Positions 37,350-46,481 of a stretch of DNA of 64,000 nt are shown here, one piece after another. Both the position numbers and the translations under genes were made by a program. The number at the start of each line of letters is the position of its first letter. The stretch's first letter is position 1. This DNA is from Candidatus Nanosynbacter sp. HMT-352 (lineage in GTDB: Bacteria > Patescibacteriota > Saccharimonadia > Saccharimonadales > Saccharimonadaceae). The stretch lies in assembly GCF_022819345.1 (NCBI RefSeq), contig NZ_CP089288.1, positions 496,001 through 560,000 of the forward strand. The letters run 5' to 3'. Under the pieces are notes generated by a model. It saw only the letters and a program-made list of their open reading frames with translations, ran no database searches and was not told where the DNA came from.

Positions 37350-38574
37350 AATGCATAATTTGGGGACGGTTTTCAAATTTGAAACGCTTAGAACGCTGAA
37401 AAAACCGACGTTTTGGTTGACGGCTTTAGGGTTTCCTCTGTTGATTGGCGTGCTGTACGGCATTATGTTTTGGTCACAAAGTACGACTATTGAAGCGTCA
37501 AAAAATCTGGAAAAGCAAGAATTTTCGCTGGAAGTCACGGACGATTCGAAGTTCGTGAAGCCAGAATTACTGACGGCAATTAAAGCCAGAACCGCCAAAT
37601 CGAAAGAATCTGGAATTGACGACGTAAAAAATAATAAGGTTGATGCGTATATTTATTTTCCAAAGGATTTGAGCAAGCAAAAGGTTGAAGTTTATGGTAA
37701 AGATGTTGGGTTATTCCAAAACGGAAAATACAGCGCGGTGGCGCAGAGCTTATTGAGCCAATCAGTAGCAAGCGACGTTAATCCAGCACAAGTTGCAATT
37801 CTACGCGGCAAAGTCCAATTGTTATCAACCACATATCTGGACGGAAAAGAACACGGCGGCATTAATGAGATGATTGTGCCGGGAATGTTTTTGGTTATTT
37901 TGTTCATTCTCATCAGTATTTTTGGCAATCAAATGCTCATTAGCACCACCGAGGAAAAAGAAAATCGCACGGTGGAAATGCTGCTCACGACCGTTAAAAC
38001 CGACACTTTGATTACGGGTAAAATTCTGTCTTTGATGGTGTTGGCTTTGATTCAGATTTTGGTGATTGTTTTGCCAGTTTTGGCGGGCTATTTGGCATTT
38101 GGCTCGAAGTTGCAATTGCCTAATCTGGACTTGAGCACGCTCGTGTTTGATCCTGTGAGAATTGGTCTGGCGATCATAATTTTCTCCGCAAGCTTCACTT
38201 TATTTACGGGAATGTTGGTAACTTTGGGCGCGATGATGCCGACCGCCAAAGAAGCCAGTCAGTGGTTCGGAATTGTGATTATGCTATTCATTGGCCCATT
38301 TTACGGAATCACGGCGTTCGTTTCCTTCCCTGATTATTTCTTCGTTAAGTTCTTATCGCTATTTCCATTCACCGCGCCGATTCCATTGTTATTACGAAAC
38401 GCAATAGGCAATTTGCCAATTTGGGAAGCTTTGCTCGGTACGGCAATTTTGGTCGCTACGGCGGTGTTTGTTATGTGGCTATCGGTGCGCGTTTTCCGCT
38501 ACGGCGCGATGTCTTATGATAGTAAATTATCTCTGTCGGCGTTGCGAACACGCCGAAAAGCTGGTAAAGTTTAG
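37342..38574 (+). CDS. ABC transporter permease (NatB/ABC-2 type)
   Basis: About 410 residues from ATG 37342. One N-terminal membrane helix (about 25-45), a large extracytoplasmic domain, then five to six helices with the ABC-2 signature STTEEKENRTVEMLLTTVKTDTLITGK. A basic C-terminal tail (RTRRKAGKV) follows the last helix. Co-transcribed with the ATPase. Confidence 0.92.
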   Translation: MSKMHNLGTVFKFETLRTLKKPTFWLTALGFPLLIGVLYGIMFWSQSTTIEASKNLEKQEFSLEVTDDSKFVKPELLTAIKARTAKSKESGIDDVKNNKVDAYIYFPKDLSKQKVEVYGKDVGLFQNGKYSAVAQSLLSQSVASDVNPAQVAILRGKVQLLSTTYLDGKEHGGINEMIVPGMFLVILFILISIFGNQMLISTTEEKENRTVEMLLTTVKTDTLITGKILSLMVLALIQILVIVLPVLAGYLAFGSKLQLPNLDLSTLVFDPVRIGLAIIIFSASFTLFTGMLVTLGAMMPTAKEASQWFGIVIMLFIGPFYGITAFVSFPDYFFVKFLSLFPFTAPIPLLLRNAIGNLPIWEALLGTAILVATAVFVMWLSVRVFRYGAMSYDSKLSLSALRTRRKAGKV

Positions 38575-38576
38575 GT

Positions 38577-39710
38577 ATGAAAGTACGTATAGAGATAGAC
38601 ACGAAAACATTTGTGCGATTTTGGCTGGTCGTGATGGGCTTTGGTCTGGCTGGTCTGGCAATTTATTCCGCAAAGGATGCGCTGGTTTTATTGGGAATTT
38701 CCCTGTTCTTGGCGTTGGCACTAAATCGTCCGGTTGCAGCAATTGCTAAAAAATTGCCTGGAAAAAGTCGATTAGGCGGCACAGCGCTGGCGTACACGAC
38801 GCTGGTTTTGCTTTTGGGTTGTGTGATCTGGTTTGTTATTCCGCCAATTGTCCAACAATCTGCCAAATTTGTCGAGAGTATTCCGAGTATAATCGACCAA
38901 GCAAGTTCACAGTGGCGTGGCGTCAACGATTTTATTGATAAGAATAATTTGCGCCCACAGGTCGATTCGATGATGGAAAACATCAAGCAGCAATTTTCGT
39001 CTTGGGCGACGAGCGTCGGCACGAATCTATTGTCCAGCGTTGGCTCTTTGGCGTCGTTCTTGGGCTCGCTATTCTTGGTGCTAGTGCTGTCATTCCTGAT
39101 GCTCCTCGAGGGTCCAACTTGGGTGAAGCGTTTGTGGGGATTGTACAACGACGAAGAAAAAATGGAGCGTCATAAGAAGCTGGTCGGTCGTATGTATAAC
39201 GTGATTACGGGATACGTTTCTGGGCAATTGACAGTTTCTGGAATCGATGCGATATTATCAGGTTTCGTGGTGTTTGTGCTGAGTTTGACATTCCCTGTCA
39301 TAAATTCAAATTTGGCAATGCTCACCGTTATGGCGACGTTTGTGCTGACGCTAATTCCGATGTTTGGCGCAACGATTGCTGGCGCGTTGATATCACTACT
39401 ACTATTCTTCAATAACATGACAGCGGGCGTTATTTATGCGATTTATTTCGTGATTTACCAGCAGATTGAGAATAACTTTGTCTCTCCTTCTATCCAGTCA
39501 AAGAAGGTTGAGTTGTCGGCTCTGACTGTCTTGGTCGCGGTGACAATTGGTTTGTATGTCGGTGGTCTATTAGGTGGTTTAGTTGCTATTCCAGCCGCTG
39601 GCGTCGTGAAAGTTTTGCTGGATAATTACTTGGAGCAAGCCAAGTCTAACCGCGTCGAAAGCGAAAAACCGCTTAATAAATTAGTTAAGAAATTGAAAAA
39701 CGAAGATTAG
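38577..39710 (+). CDS. AI-2E family (PF01594) permease
   Basis: A 377-residue polytopic protein of the AI-2 exporter/YdiK/PerM family: N-terminal helices, a soluble amphipathic region (about 95-150), then a run of helices with PMFGATIAGALISLLLF and the family's IYQQIENNFVSPSIQSKKVELSALTVL. It follows the ABC permease after only 2 bases, so it may be in the same operon. Substrates of most family members are unknown; autoinducer export is not implied. Confidence 0.9.
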   Translation: MKVRIEIDTKTFVRFWLVVMGFGLAGLAIYSAKDALVLLGISLFLALALNRPVAAIAKKLPGKSRLGGTALAYTTLVLLLGCVIWFVIPPIVQQSAKFVESIPSIIDQASSQWRGVNDFIDKNNLRPQVDSMMENIKQQFSSWATSVGTNLLSSVGSLASFLGSLFLVLVLSFLMLLEGPTWVKRLWGLYNDEEKMERHKKLVGRMYNVITGYVSGQLTVSGIDAILSGFVVFVLSLTFPVINSNLAMLTVMATFVLTLIPMFGATIAGALISLLLFFNNMTAGVIYAIYFVIYQQIENNFVSPSIQSKKVELSALTVLVAVTIGLYVGGLLGGLVAIPAAGVVKVLLDNYLEQAKSNRVESEKPLNKLVKKLKNED

Positions 39711-39726
39711 TTGACACAGAAAAAAT

Positions 39727-39752
39727 ATAGCCCGTTGAATCCAGCGGGCTAT
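39727..39752 (-). terminator. Terminator at the end of cysS
   Basis: Stem ATAGCCCG/CGGGCTAT overlaps the cysS stop codon; the minus strand continues ATTTTTCTG. It may also end the converging AI-2E transcript. Confidence 0.75.
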
Positions 39753-41182
39753 TTCCATGTCCAAATGCTGCCGCTTGGCGTATCACGAACGGCAACGCCA
39801 GCCTGAAGAAGTTCATCACGAATTCTGTCGGATTCTTCCCAATTTTTCTCTGCGCGTGCTTGACGTCGCTGGATGATAAACCTCTTCAAATCGTCAGTAA
39901 TATCAGGCGTGGATTCGGCCAAATCCAGCCCTAAAATCTCGTCAATCTCATCAATAAACTGCACCAAACTCTGTCGATGAATTTTATCAAGTGGCGTATG
40001 ATCCAACTTTGAAAATACTTCATCAATCAACGCCAGTGCGCCTGGAGTATCCAAATCATCGTTCAATTTCTCGACTAACGCCTGACGTCCCGCTAATAAC
40101 GAAACCGAATCGTCCTGCTCGTCCTTATCATCGTCATCTTCCAGCGTGTCGTGAGTTTGATGTCTCAGAACCGCGTAATCCCGCCAATGATTCAGCCGCG
40201 CCTGCGCTGCTTCCAGAATTTCCCAAGTAAAATTGCCCTCCGTCTGATAATGCTTACTGAGAATCGCCAGCTTAAACGCCATCGGACTAAAGCCTCGCGA
40301 AATAATATCTTCCAGCGTAATAATATTTCCCAGGGATTTACTCATTTTTCGGCCGTCGACTTTTATGTGATTATTGTGCAGCCAAATCTGAGAAAATTGC
40401 TTTCCAGTCAAACTCTCGCTCTGGGCAATTTCATTCGTGTGATGAACTGGAATATGATCAATCCCGCCCGCGTGAATATCAATAGAATCCCCAAGTGTTT
40501 CACGGGCAATTGTCGAACATTCCAGATGCCAGCCAGGAAAACCGACTCCCCACGGACTGTCCCACTCCATATCGCGCTTGGCATTTTTTGGCGAAAACTT
40601 CCAGACGGCGAAGTCGGTAATATTGCGCTTCCCCTCAACGCTCACTCTGGCGCCAGCTTCCAGGCCCGCTACGTCCAGCCGCGCTAATTTCCCGTAATCC
40701 TTCAAAAGCGACGTATCAAAATACATGCCGTCGCCGTCGATTTTATATAAAAATCCTTTTTCGTCCAGTCCTTTTGCGAAGTCAATCTGCTGCTGAATAT
40801 AATCCGTCGCCCGCACCAAGTAATCTGGTTTTATCAATTTCAGCACGTCATAAGCCTCATGATTGGCTATGGAAATATATCTTTCCGCCACGTCCCAGGC
40901 AGTCTTCCCTTCACGGCGCGCGCCTTTTTCCATTTTATCCTCGCCGTTATCGTCATCGCTGGTCAAATGTCCAACGTCGGTGATGTTTTGCGTTCGAATA
41001 ACGGGAATATCTTGCCAGCGTAGCAATCGCACCAGCACGTCCCAATAAATATAGCCAACCCAGTTGCCGATGTGCGGTTGCGAATAAACTGTTAGACCAC
41101 AGGTGTAAAACTTGACCGTTTCTCCGTCGAGCGGTTTCAGTTCGTCTTTTTTTCTGGTAAGCGTGTTATAGAGTTTTATCAT
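39749..41182 (-). CDS. cysS: Cysteinyl-tRNA synthetase
   Basis: A 477-aa class I synthetase: FYTCGLTVYSQPHIGN with Cys as first zinc ligand and the HIGH motif, GWHLECSTIARETLG (second Cys), GGIDHIPVHHTNEIAQSE (His/Glu ligands) and KMSKSLGN. The catalytic zinc site is therefore intact, unlike other metal sites in this window. TACAAT lies 7 bases before the ATG, leaderless in appearance. Confidence 0.97.
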   Translation of the reverse strand: MIKLYNTLTRKKDELKPLDGETVKFYTCGLTVYSQPHIGNWVGYIYWDVLVRLLRWQDIPVIRTQNITDVGHLTSDDDNGEDKMEKGARREGKTAWDVAERYISIANHEAYDVLKLIKPDYLVRATDYIQQQIDFAKGLDEKGFLYKIDGDGMYFDTSLLKDYGKLARLDVAGLEAGARVSVEGKRNITDFAVWKFSPKNAKRDMEWDSPWGVGFPGWHLECSTIARETLGDSIDIHAGGIDHIPVHHTNEIAQSESLTGKQFSQIWLHNNHIKVDGRKMSKSLGNIITLEDIISRGFSPMAFKLAILSKHYQTEGNFTWEILEAAQARLNHWRDYAVLRHQTHDTLEDDDDKDEQDDSVSLLAGRQALVEKLNDDLDTPGALALIDEVFSKLDHTPLDKIHRQSLVQFIDEIDEILGLDLAESTPDITDDLKRFIIQRRQARAEKNWEESDRIRDELLQAGVAVRDTPSGSIWTWK

Positions 41183-41269
41183 TAGTTCTATTGTACGTTA
41201 CTCTGGTCAGTTTTTCAAAATTGGTATAAAAAACAGCCCCAACGGGACTTAATAATTTCAAGGAAGAAA

Positions 41270-42086
41270 TGACAGACAGTATTATTACAAAACGCCGCCC
41301 GCCATTTCTCCCGTCGGAAGATTAGTTCCACTCTAGGAGGGTTTTAATCCTCCCGAGTAGCTGATGCAGCTGGGAAATTTGATTCTCCCCCAACTGAAGA
41401 ATGTCGGACTCGTCGAGCAAGATATGGGTATTTTCCCTTACTTGCATTGCAGGTATAACGATCTCGACAAGATAGTCTCCGAGATCTTTCACCCCCTTCC
41501 TCTGTTCTTCCAAGGCGCACACTGCCTTTTTCAAGGCAGTGATGATCGCGCCGTTTAGGCGCCTCATAACCTTGACGTGGCACAGTGAAAGGCGACCGTA
41601 GGCCGACATTATCTCCCAGCGCGACCAGGTCTGAGTCCTGCCTGAAGACCCTGCTGTGTTGAACACAGCAAGTAGATTCTGCTCCGCCGAATACGAAGCA
41701 AGTGTCATTCTGCTAACAGAGTGATATCTGACGTCAAGCGACGACGCCAAGACGTCATGTAAGATGAGCATGATTGAGAGACAGCTCTCAATCATATTAT
41801 CGATGACTTCTTCCCCCGTAATTTTTCCACTCTTCTGGAACGCACGCCCCAGATTATTGGCGGCATTCTCCAGTTTACAAAAGAGCTTGATGTCGCTCTC
41901 CTTGAAGACAAAAGTCTTTCCGCTAATTTTCAGAGTGTTGTCTTTTTCCTGTCGAGACATAATCTCTTTCCTGTCTTCTCACCCCTGGATGGTTAAGTGA
42001 CGTTTTGTCACAAGGTGAGATCTCATTCCTCTTTTCTGCTTTTTATAAAAGGAATAAAAACTCACCTTGTATATAACTGTCTGTCA
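41270..42086. repeat. 11-bp inverted repeats flanking the 41322 gene
   Basis: TGACAGACAGT at 41270-41280 and its exact reverse complement at 42076-42086, about 800 bases apart, bracket the gene and part of its leader. No transposase lies between them. Confidence 0.55.
41322..41960 (-). CDS. Unknown helical protein in an accessory island
   Basis: A 212-residue soluble, mostly helical protein, not recognised. Landmarks are TLKISGKTFVFKESDIKLFCKLENAANNLG at the N-terminus and a middle resembling a helical bundle (MIESCLSIMLILHDVL). GC is higher than in neighbours. It has its own promoter, a ~180-base leader with a long hairpin, and an SD (AGGAAAG). Eleven-base inverted repeats (41270-41280 and 42076-42086) bracket the gene. 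No signal peptide. Confidence 0.65.
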   Translation of the reverse strand: MSRQEKDNTLKISGKTFVFKESDIKLFCKLENAANNLGRAFQKSGKITGEEVIDNMIESCLSIMLILHDVLASSLDVRYHSVSRMTLASYSAEQNLLAVFNTAGSSGRTQTWSRWEIMSAYGRLSLCHVKVMRRLNGAIITALKKAVCALEEQRKGVKDLGDYLVEIVIPAMQVRENTHILLDESDILQLGENQISQLHQLLGRIKTLLEWN

Positions 42087-42168
42087 AAGTACGCTTTCGG
42101 ACAAGGATTTACTCAACTTGTCAACAAAAGCTGGTGTTATTTATACCACACTTATATTAAAAAGTCAA
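42009..42168 (-). promoter_or_regulatory. Promoter and hairpin leader of the 41322 gene
   Basis: Minus strand: TTGACT (42163-42168), 17-base spacer, TATAAA (42140-42145). The leader contains ACAAGGTGAG and CTCACCTTGT (near 42060 and 42010), a 10-bp perfect inverted repeat with a second nested stem (ATTCCT/AGGAAT). The fold would extend over about 60 bases just ahead of the SD region. Confidence 0.65.
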
Positions 42169-42231
42169 CTCTAACCTAGTCCTATCAGGGTCTAAGACGT
42201 CGTAGCTATGTCGCCAGATAAGACCTTGTAC

Positions 42232-42260
42232 TTGACAAAATAAGATATTTAATATATAAT
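42232..42260 (+). promoter_or_regulatory. Consensus sigma-70 promoter, leaderless
   Basis: TTGACA (42232-42237), exactly 17 bases, TATAAT (42255-42260): a perfect consensus promoter. The next ATG begins at 42268, right at the expected transcription start, and there is no SD. Confidence 0.85.
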
Positions 42261-42267
42261 AAAAAGT

Positions 42268-43098
42268 ATGAGAGAAAAAGTGCAGGTGCGTCGTCCGCCA
42301 ATATTCAGCTACGATAGGCCTATTACACTGGATTCTTTAAAGTATATGAAAGATAGGTTGATAGGTGCTTTAGAGGAGCCTGAGATAATTGATAAACTGG
42401 GGAATCTAGCCTTAGGACTATGTAATACGGCTCAAATGCTGGAGCCTATGAAATCTGTTGAAGGTGAAGAGCTGGGAGGCAGTCATCCTGACCCAGACTG
42501 GACAGATAAAAATATAATACCACTTACTGGGAGTAATGAGTTTGTTGTTTCTGGAAGGCAGATATCTCTTATGCCAGTGCAAAAAGATAGAATAAGCGAT
42601 ACTTTTGCTAGTGAAAGTATCGCCAGAATGTGTACTTATGTAGATATCTATTCGCCCACAAAAATAAAAAGAACAGGTGTTGGCGGTTTTTGTAGTACTA
42701 CTTTTTACGAAATGGGGGACGTCGGGACGGGCCCTTATGTATATCTTCGCCCTGTTATTAGTGTGGCTCAGAGTGGACTGACATGTGTTAATACCGCCAC
42801 GTTGGGTCACGAGACATCTCATGCGCATGATTGTGTCACGAATCCAGTTTTGGAAATAGACCCTAAATCCGATCAAGTAAACCTCCGTTCTGAATTGCAA
42901 GCTTATGCCGTAAGCAAAGTTCTCCAGGATTATCTGACGTATAATGATAGAATAATGTTTAGTTACCCTAGTGTATCGGACCGAGTAGAAGAGGTACGAA
43001 GAAAAGTTAACGGCCCCCTATGGTCTGAGGGTGCATTTGATGTGAATGATGATTTGATAGAGCAACTAGATAGAGCAGGTCTGGGAGATATATATTGA
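42268..43098 (+). CDS. Putative HExxH metallopeptidase-like protein
   Basis: A 276-residue protein without signal peptide or membrane segment. HETSH at 181-185 matches HExxH, in the context TLGHETSHAHD, with Glu209 in RSELQAYAV as a plausible third zinc ligand; this spacing fits a gluzincin-type site. The N-terminal 150 residues are not recognised. It uses many ATA, AGA and AGG codons, unlike housekeeping neighbours, suggesting acquisition. It is driven by a perfect consensus promoter. A role in attack on host proteins or in immunity/toxin processing is possible, but no partner gene identifies it. Confidence 0.68.
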   Translation: MREKVQVRRPPIFSYDRPITLDSLKYMKDRLIGALEEPEIIDKLGNLALGLCNTAQMLEPMKSVEGEELGGSHPDPDWTDKNIIPLTGSNEFVVSGRQISLMPVQKDRISDTFASESIARMCTYVDIYSPTKIKRTGVGGFCSTTFYEMGDVGTGPYVYLRPVISVAQSGLTCVNTATLGHETSHAHDCVTNPVLEIDPKSDQVNLRSELQAYAVSKVLQDYLTYNDRIMFSYPSVSDRVEEVRRKVNGPLWSEGAFDVNDDLIEQLDRAGLGDIY

Positions 43099-43110
43099 TA
43101 GCGTAGTGGA

Positions 43111-44091
43111 TCAATATTCTGTTTGTAGAGCTTGATTTGTTGCTGTAACTAATTCCCTTACGATTTCGTCATAATCTTCATATACGCGGAAGCCGGCCGC
43201 ATACGGATGACCGCCGCCACCGAAGTATCCAGCCACGGTGTCGGCGATTGGCAAATTACCTCGTAGGCGCGCAGTCAATTTGCCGTCAGGGTAAGTTTTA
43301 ATAACGCAACTAAGCGCCACGCCTTCAACCAACCGCAGTTCGTCGCCAATCAACGCTCCAGGGTTGTAGGCATCGCTATAGGCTTGGATTTCCTCAAATG
43401 GCACATGCACTAACGCCAATTGTCCATCCAGTAAATATTCGATTCGCTCGATCAATTTTCCCTTGTACGCCAAAATTTCTGGCGATTTCTTCATAAATTC
43501 GCGTCGTCGCTCTTCAATTTCCGCGTTGGAAGCGCCCAGTTCTGTAAGTTCTCCCGCCGTATGAAAAGTCTGAGCCGTAGTGTTTGGCGTAGTAAGTCCC
43601 AGACTATCGCTCATAATAGCTATCAACAAATCTTCGGCCGCCTGAGGATTTATCTTCCAGTCGGAATGCTTGAATAGTTTATACAGTAATTCCCCGGTCG
43701 CCACGACGGTTTCTGATAACATAATATGATCAAAGCTGAGCGTCGATTCGGCTGTATGATGATCGATAACCAGAGTCGGGTGCGTTTCCAGAAAATGGCG
43801 CGCCCCAGGAGTTTCTAATACCTTACTGAGAAGCACGTCCGCGCTTGTATCGACAATTATCGCGGCGTCAGCTTGAAACGGAAAGTCGTTCTGCACTCGA
43901 TCCCAACCGCGAATATAATGAAGATATTTCGGTATGTCTACTGGACAATATAAAGTAACAGTCTTCCCTAGGTCGCTTAAGACTTCTTCCAGCGCCAAAC
44001 TTGAACCCAGGCTATCGCCGTCGGGATTTTCGGCTTGAATAATAACTATATTGTTTGCGGATTGAATGAATTGTTTAGCTGTATCTAGCAT
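43111..44091 (-). CDS. DHH-family phosphoesterase (NrnA-like)
   Basis: A 326-residue protein of the DHH/DHHA1 superfamily: AENPDGDSLGSSLAL (metal-binding Asp motif), IIVDTSADV, the DHH motif in LVIDHHTAEST, and a C-terminal DHHA1 domain with GGGGHPYAAGF. NrnA-type enzymes degrade nanoRNA and pAp or c-di-NMP breakdown products. Start at 44091 with TATAAT 7 bases before the ATG, no SD. Confidence 0.92.
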   Translation of the reverse strand: MLDTAKQFIQSANNIVIIQAENPDGDSLGSSLALEEVLSDLGKTVTLYCPVDIPKYLHYIRGWDRVQNDFPFQADAAIIVDTSADVLLSKVLETPGARHFLETHPTLVIDHHTAESTLSFDHIMLSETVVATGELLYKLFKHSDWKINPQAAEDLLIAIMSDSLGLTTPNTTAQTFHTAGELTELGASNAEIEERRREFMKKSPEILAYKGKLIERIEYLLDGQLALVHVPFEEIQAYSDAYNPGALIGDELRLVEGVALSCVIKTYPDGKLTARLRGNLPIADTVAGYFGGGGHPYAAGFRVYEDYDEIVRELVTATNQALQTEY

Positions 44092-44227
44092 ATTATTTAT
44101 TATAACAAATGATTTTTACTCTAATATAATATATATTGTTTTTAATTACATAAGTGGTATAATATGTGATGGACTATTAAAAATACTGCGCAATCGAAAA
44201 AAACATAAACATTTTTATAAATTATTA

Positions 44228-44256
44228 TTGACAAAATATAAAGATTGTGCTAGTAT
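44228..44256 (+). promoter_or_regulatory. Promoter of the LPKTG surface protein gene
   Basis: TTGACA (44228-44233), 17-base spacer, TAGTAT (44251-44256), then a ~40-base leader and a GAGGAG SD before ATG 44301. Confidence 0.75.
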
Positions 44257-44300
44257 GAGGACATAAAGCCTGAAGATAGGGCTGGAAAAGAGGAGTTTTT

Positions 44301-45467
44301 ATGAACAAATTTAAGAAAATCGGCATTGCTATCTCTTTGGGATTTGCTATGCTCGGTGGAATCTGGTTGGCATCACCTTCACAGGCTGCCGGCTGTAACA
44401 GCTTTAACGTTGTATACTGTGGTACACATTCTATGTCAGAATTGCAAACAGCATACAGTCGTACAGAAATTAAAGAACTATACAAAGAGTGGTACGTTAC
44501 TGAGACTATGGTTCAAGGTGGCTCAAACATGCGTGAAGGTGTAGTTGACGCAAATGGTAACATTACTGTTGACGGTCGTGTTGTAGCTACAAACGCTATA
44601 ACCGTACAGTCTAAAGCTGGTACTCGTCAGCCTCAGCCACAACGTAGCTACAAGACCTCAAACGGATATACTTACTACCAATACACAACTGGTCAGAGCT
44701 TCGTTGACGGACCTAAGAGCTACAATATTTACGCATGGTTTGACAATAACGGCTCATTTATCACTGGTGTGATTAAAGACTGTGGTAACCCAGTTTGGGG
44801 TAACCCAACAACACCTCCAGCAAAGCCTGCTCTAACATGTGACGCTTTGCAAGTAACTGAAATTTCTCGAAACACCTTCAAATTCAGTGTTAAGGCAACC
44901 GCTAAGGATGGCGCATCTATCACCAGCTACACATACAACTTCGGTGATAACAACATCAAGACAACTAACTCATCAGAAATTCAATACACTTACGCAAAAG
45001 AAGGCAACTACACAGTTACTATTACTGTAAACGGTAAAGAAACTGGTGAAGTTAAGAGGCAAAACCCTAACTGTCAAAAAACTGTTACGGTTAAGCCGGA
45101 GCCAAAGATTGTTGTTTGTGAACTTAAGACTAATAAGTATCCAGTAGAGATTAAGGAATCAGAGTTCGACAAGAGCAAGTATTCAAAGAATCCAAACGAC
45201 TGCAAGGAAGCTCCTGCTAAGATTAAAATCTGTGTAATCGAGAAAAAAGAGATTCGTGAAATCAAGAAGGAAGAGTACAACGAGTCAAAGTATACAACTG
45301 ACTTGAGCAAGTGTCAGGAAACCCCTACACCAAACACTCCTTCAACACCAACACCTAGCCCAGAATTGCCAAAGACTGGTGCAAGTGACGCGATCATGTC
45401 AGCACTAGGTCTAGGTGGACTAACTACAGCTACTATCGCTTACATCGCTAGCCGCCGCCAAATGTAA
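44301..45467 (+). CDS. LPKTG cell-surface protein with PKD domain
   Basis: A 388-residue exported protein: signal peptide (about 1-30, cleavage after SQAA), an N-terminal domain, a PKD-type Ig-like domain (about 185-265, with TYNFGDNN and YTYAKEGNYTV), two short Cys/Lys-rich repeats (VVCELKTNKYPVEI and KICVIEKKEIREI), a Pro/Thr linker, and the sorting signal LPKTG followed by a hydrophobic helix and RRQM. It is a predicted substrate of the sortase at 4182. The paired Cys residues may form disulfides. Well-spaced promoter and strong SD suggest high expression; it may face the host cell. Confidence 0.9.
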   Translation: MNKFKKIGIAISLGFAMLGGIWLASPSQAAGCNSFNVVYCGTHSMSELQTAYSRTEIKELYKEWYVTETMVQGGSNMREGVVDANGNITVDGRVVATNAITVQSKAGTRQPQPQRSYKTSNGYTYYQYTTGQSFVDGPKSYNIYAWFDNNGSFITGVIKDCGNPVWGNPTTPPAKPALTCDALQVTEISRNTFKFSVKATAKDGASITSYTYNFGDNNIKTTNSSEIQYTYAKEGNYTVTITVNGKETGEVKRQNPNCQKTVTVKPEPKIVVCELKTNKYPVEIKESEFDKSKYSKNPNDCKEAPAKIKICVIEKKEIREIKKEEYNESKYTTDLSKCQETPTPNTPSTPTPSPELPKTGASDAIMSALGLGGLTTATIAYIASRRQM

Positions 45468-45536
45468 TAGGTCAAGCTAGCAACGAAATACCCGCCGAGA
45501 TGGCGGGTATTTTTATTGGTGATGAAGCTGTTGAGT

Positions 45537-46154
45537 CTATAACTGTTTTCGACCTTCTAGTGCGTGAGTTAGTGTAATTTGGTCTGCGTACTCAAGGTCA
45601 ACGCCGACTGGAATACCTCTAGCCAAGCGTGTGATGGTCGTATTCAAGCCAGCTTCTTGGATGTAACGCTGTAAGAATAGCGCGGTTGATTCGCCTTCTA
45701 CTGAAGCGTTCGTAGCGATGATAATCTCCTGAACGTCGTCGGTTTTTATGCGCTCGATCAGCTCTGGGATGTGTAATTGCTCTGGTCCAATATTGTCAAT
45801 TGGTGAAATAACGCCGCCCAGCACGTGGTACGTACCCAGGAACTGCCCTGTTCTTTCTATAGCGACAATGTCTAGCGGCTCCTCGACTACACAAACGACT
45901 TTTTTATTCCTGTTCGAATCTGCGTATAAAGGCGACACATCGTCATCTGAGTCGATTAACGCAAATGTCTTCGGGCAGGTTTTTACGCGGTCGTGCAATT
46001 GGTCTAATGAATGCGCTAATTGCTTTGCGGATTTGGGATTACGGCGTAAAACCGCGTAGGCATATCTTTCAGCCGTACGCGGTCCAACTCCAGGTAGATT
46101 ACCAAAATCATCAATTAAAGCAGTTAGTGCTTTTGGTAAAATGTCGATTGACAT
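45537..46154 (-). CDS. recR: Recombination protein RecR, zinc finger lost
   Basis: RecFOR-pathway protein of 205 aa that forms a ring on DNA with RecO. The N-terminal helix-hairpin-helix (DFGNLPGVGPRTAERYAYAV) and Toprim domain (CVVEEPLDIVAIERTG, TNASVEGESTALFL) are clear. The usual four-Cys zinc finger between them is replaced by CPKTFALIDSDDDVSPLYADS, with one Cys left. It follows ybaB in the same operon after 4 bases, the standard ybaB-recR pair. Confidence 0.94.
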   Translation of the reverse strand: MSIDILPKALTALIDDFGNLPGVGPRTAERYAYAVLRRNPKSAKQLAHSLDQLHDRVKTCPKTFALIDSDDDVSPLYADSNRNKKVVCVVEEPLDIVAIERTGQFLGTYHVLGGVISPIDNIGPEQLHIPELIERIKTDDVQEIIIATNASVEGESTALFLQRYIQEAGLNTTITRLARGIPVGVDLEYADQITLTHALEGRKQL

Positions 46155-46158
46155 GACT

Positions 46159-46449
46159 TTAGAATGGCAAGTTGCCCAAGCCGCCCATCAATGGCTTCAT
46201 AGTTTCAGCAGCGACTTCCTGTGCCTTTGTCATGCCGTCACGAACTGCGATTTCAATCCAGTGCTCCAACTCTTCGATATTCTCCAAGTCGACCATTTCT
46301 GGGTCAATCTTTACAGACTTGATCTTTAATTCGCCAGTGATTTGTACGATCACAGCGCCATCGCCAGCCTCAACTTCGATGATTTCTTTGCCTAATTGTT
46401 TCTGTGCTTTGCGTAATTGTTGCAGCATTTTTACCTGATCAAACGCCAT
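46159..46449 (-). CDS. YbaB/EbfC nucleoid-associated protein
   Basis: A 96-residue DNA-binding protein with the family pattern MLQQLRKAQKQLGKEIIEVEAG...GDGAVIVQITGELKIKSVKIDPEMV. Preceded by AAGGAGG. Operon with recR; in many bacteria dnaX lies upstream of the pair, and here dnaX is about 3 kb upstream with dnaB and a membrane protein gene in between. Confidence 0.93.
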   Translation of the reverse strand: MAFDQVKMLQQLRKAQKQLGKEIIEVEAGDGAVIVQITGELKIKSVKIDPEMVDLENIEELEHWIEIAVRDGMTKAQEVAAETMKPLMGGLGNLPF

Positions 46450-46481
46450 ATTCCTCCTTATTTAACACTTATAATTATACC

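Noticed and set aside
41270-42086. A transposon or MITE delimited by the TGACAGACAGT inverted repeats
   Set aside because: There is no transposase, no target-site duplication that I can see, and one repeat lies inside the leader region of the gene.
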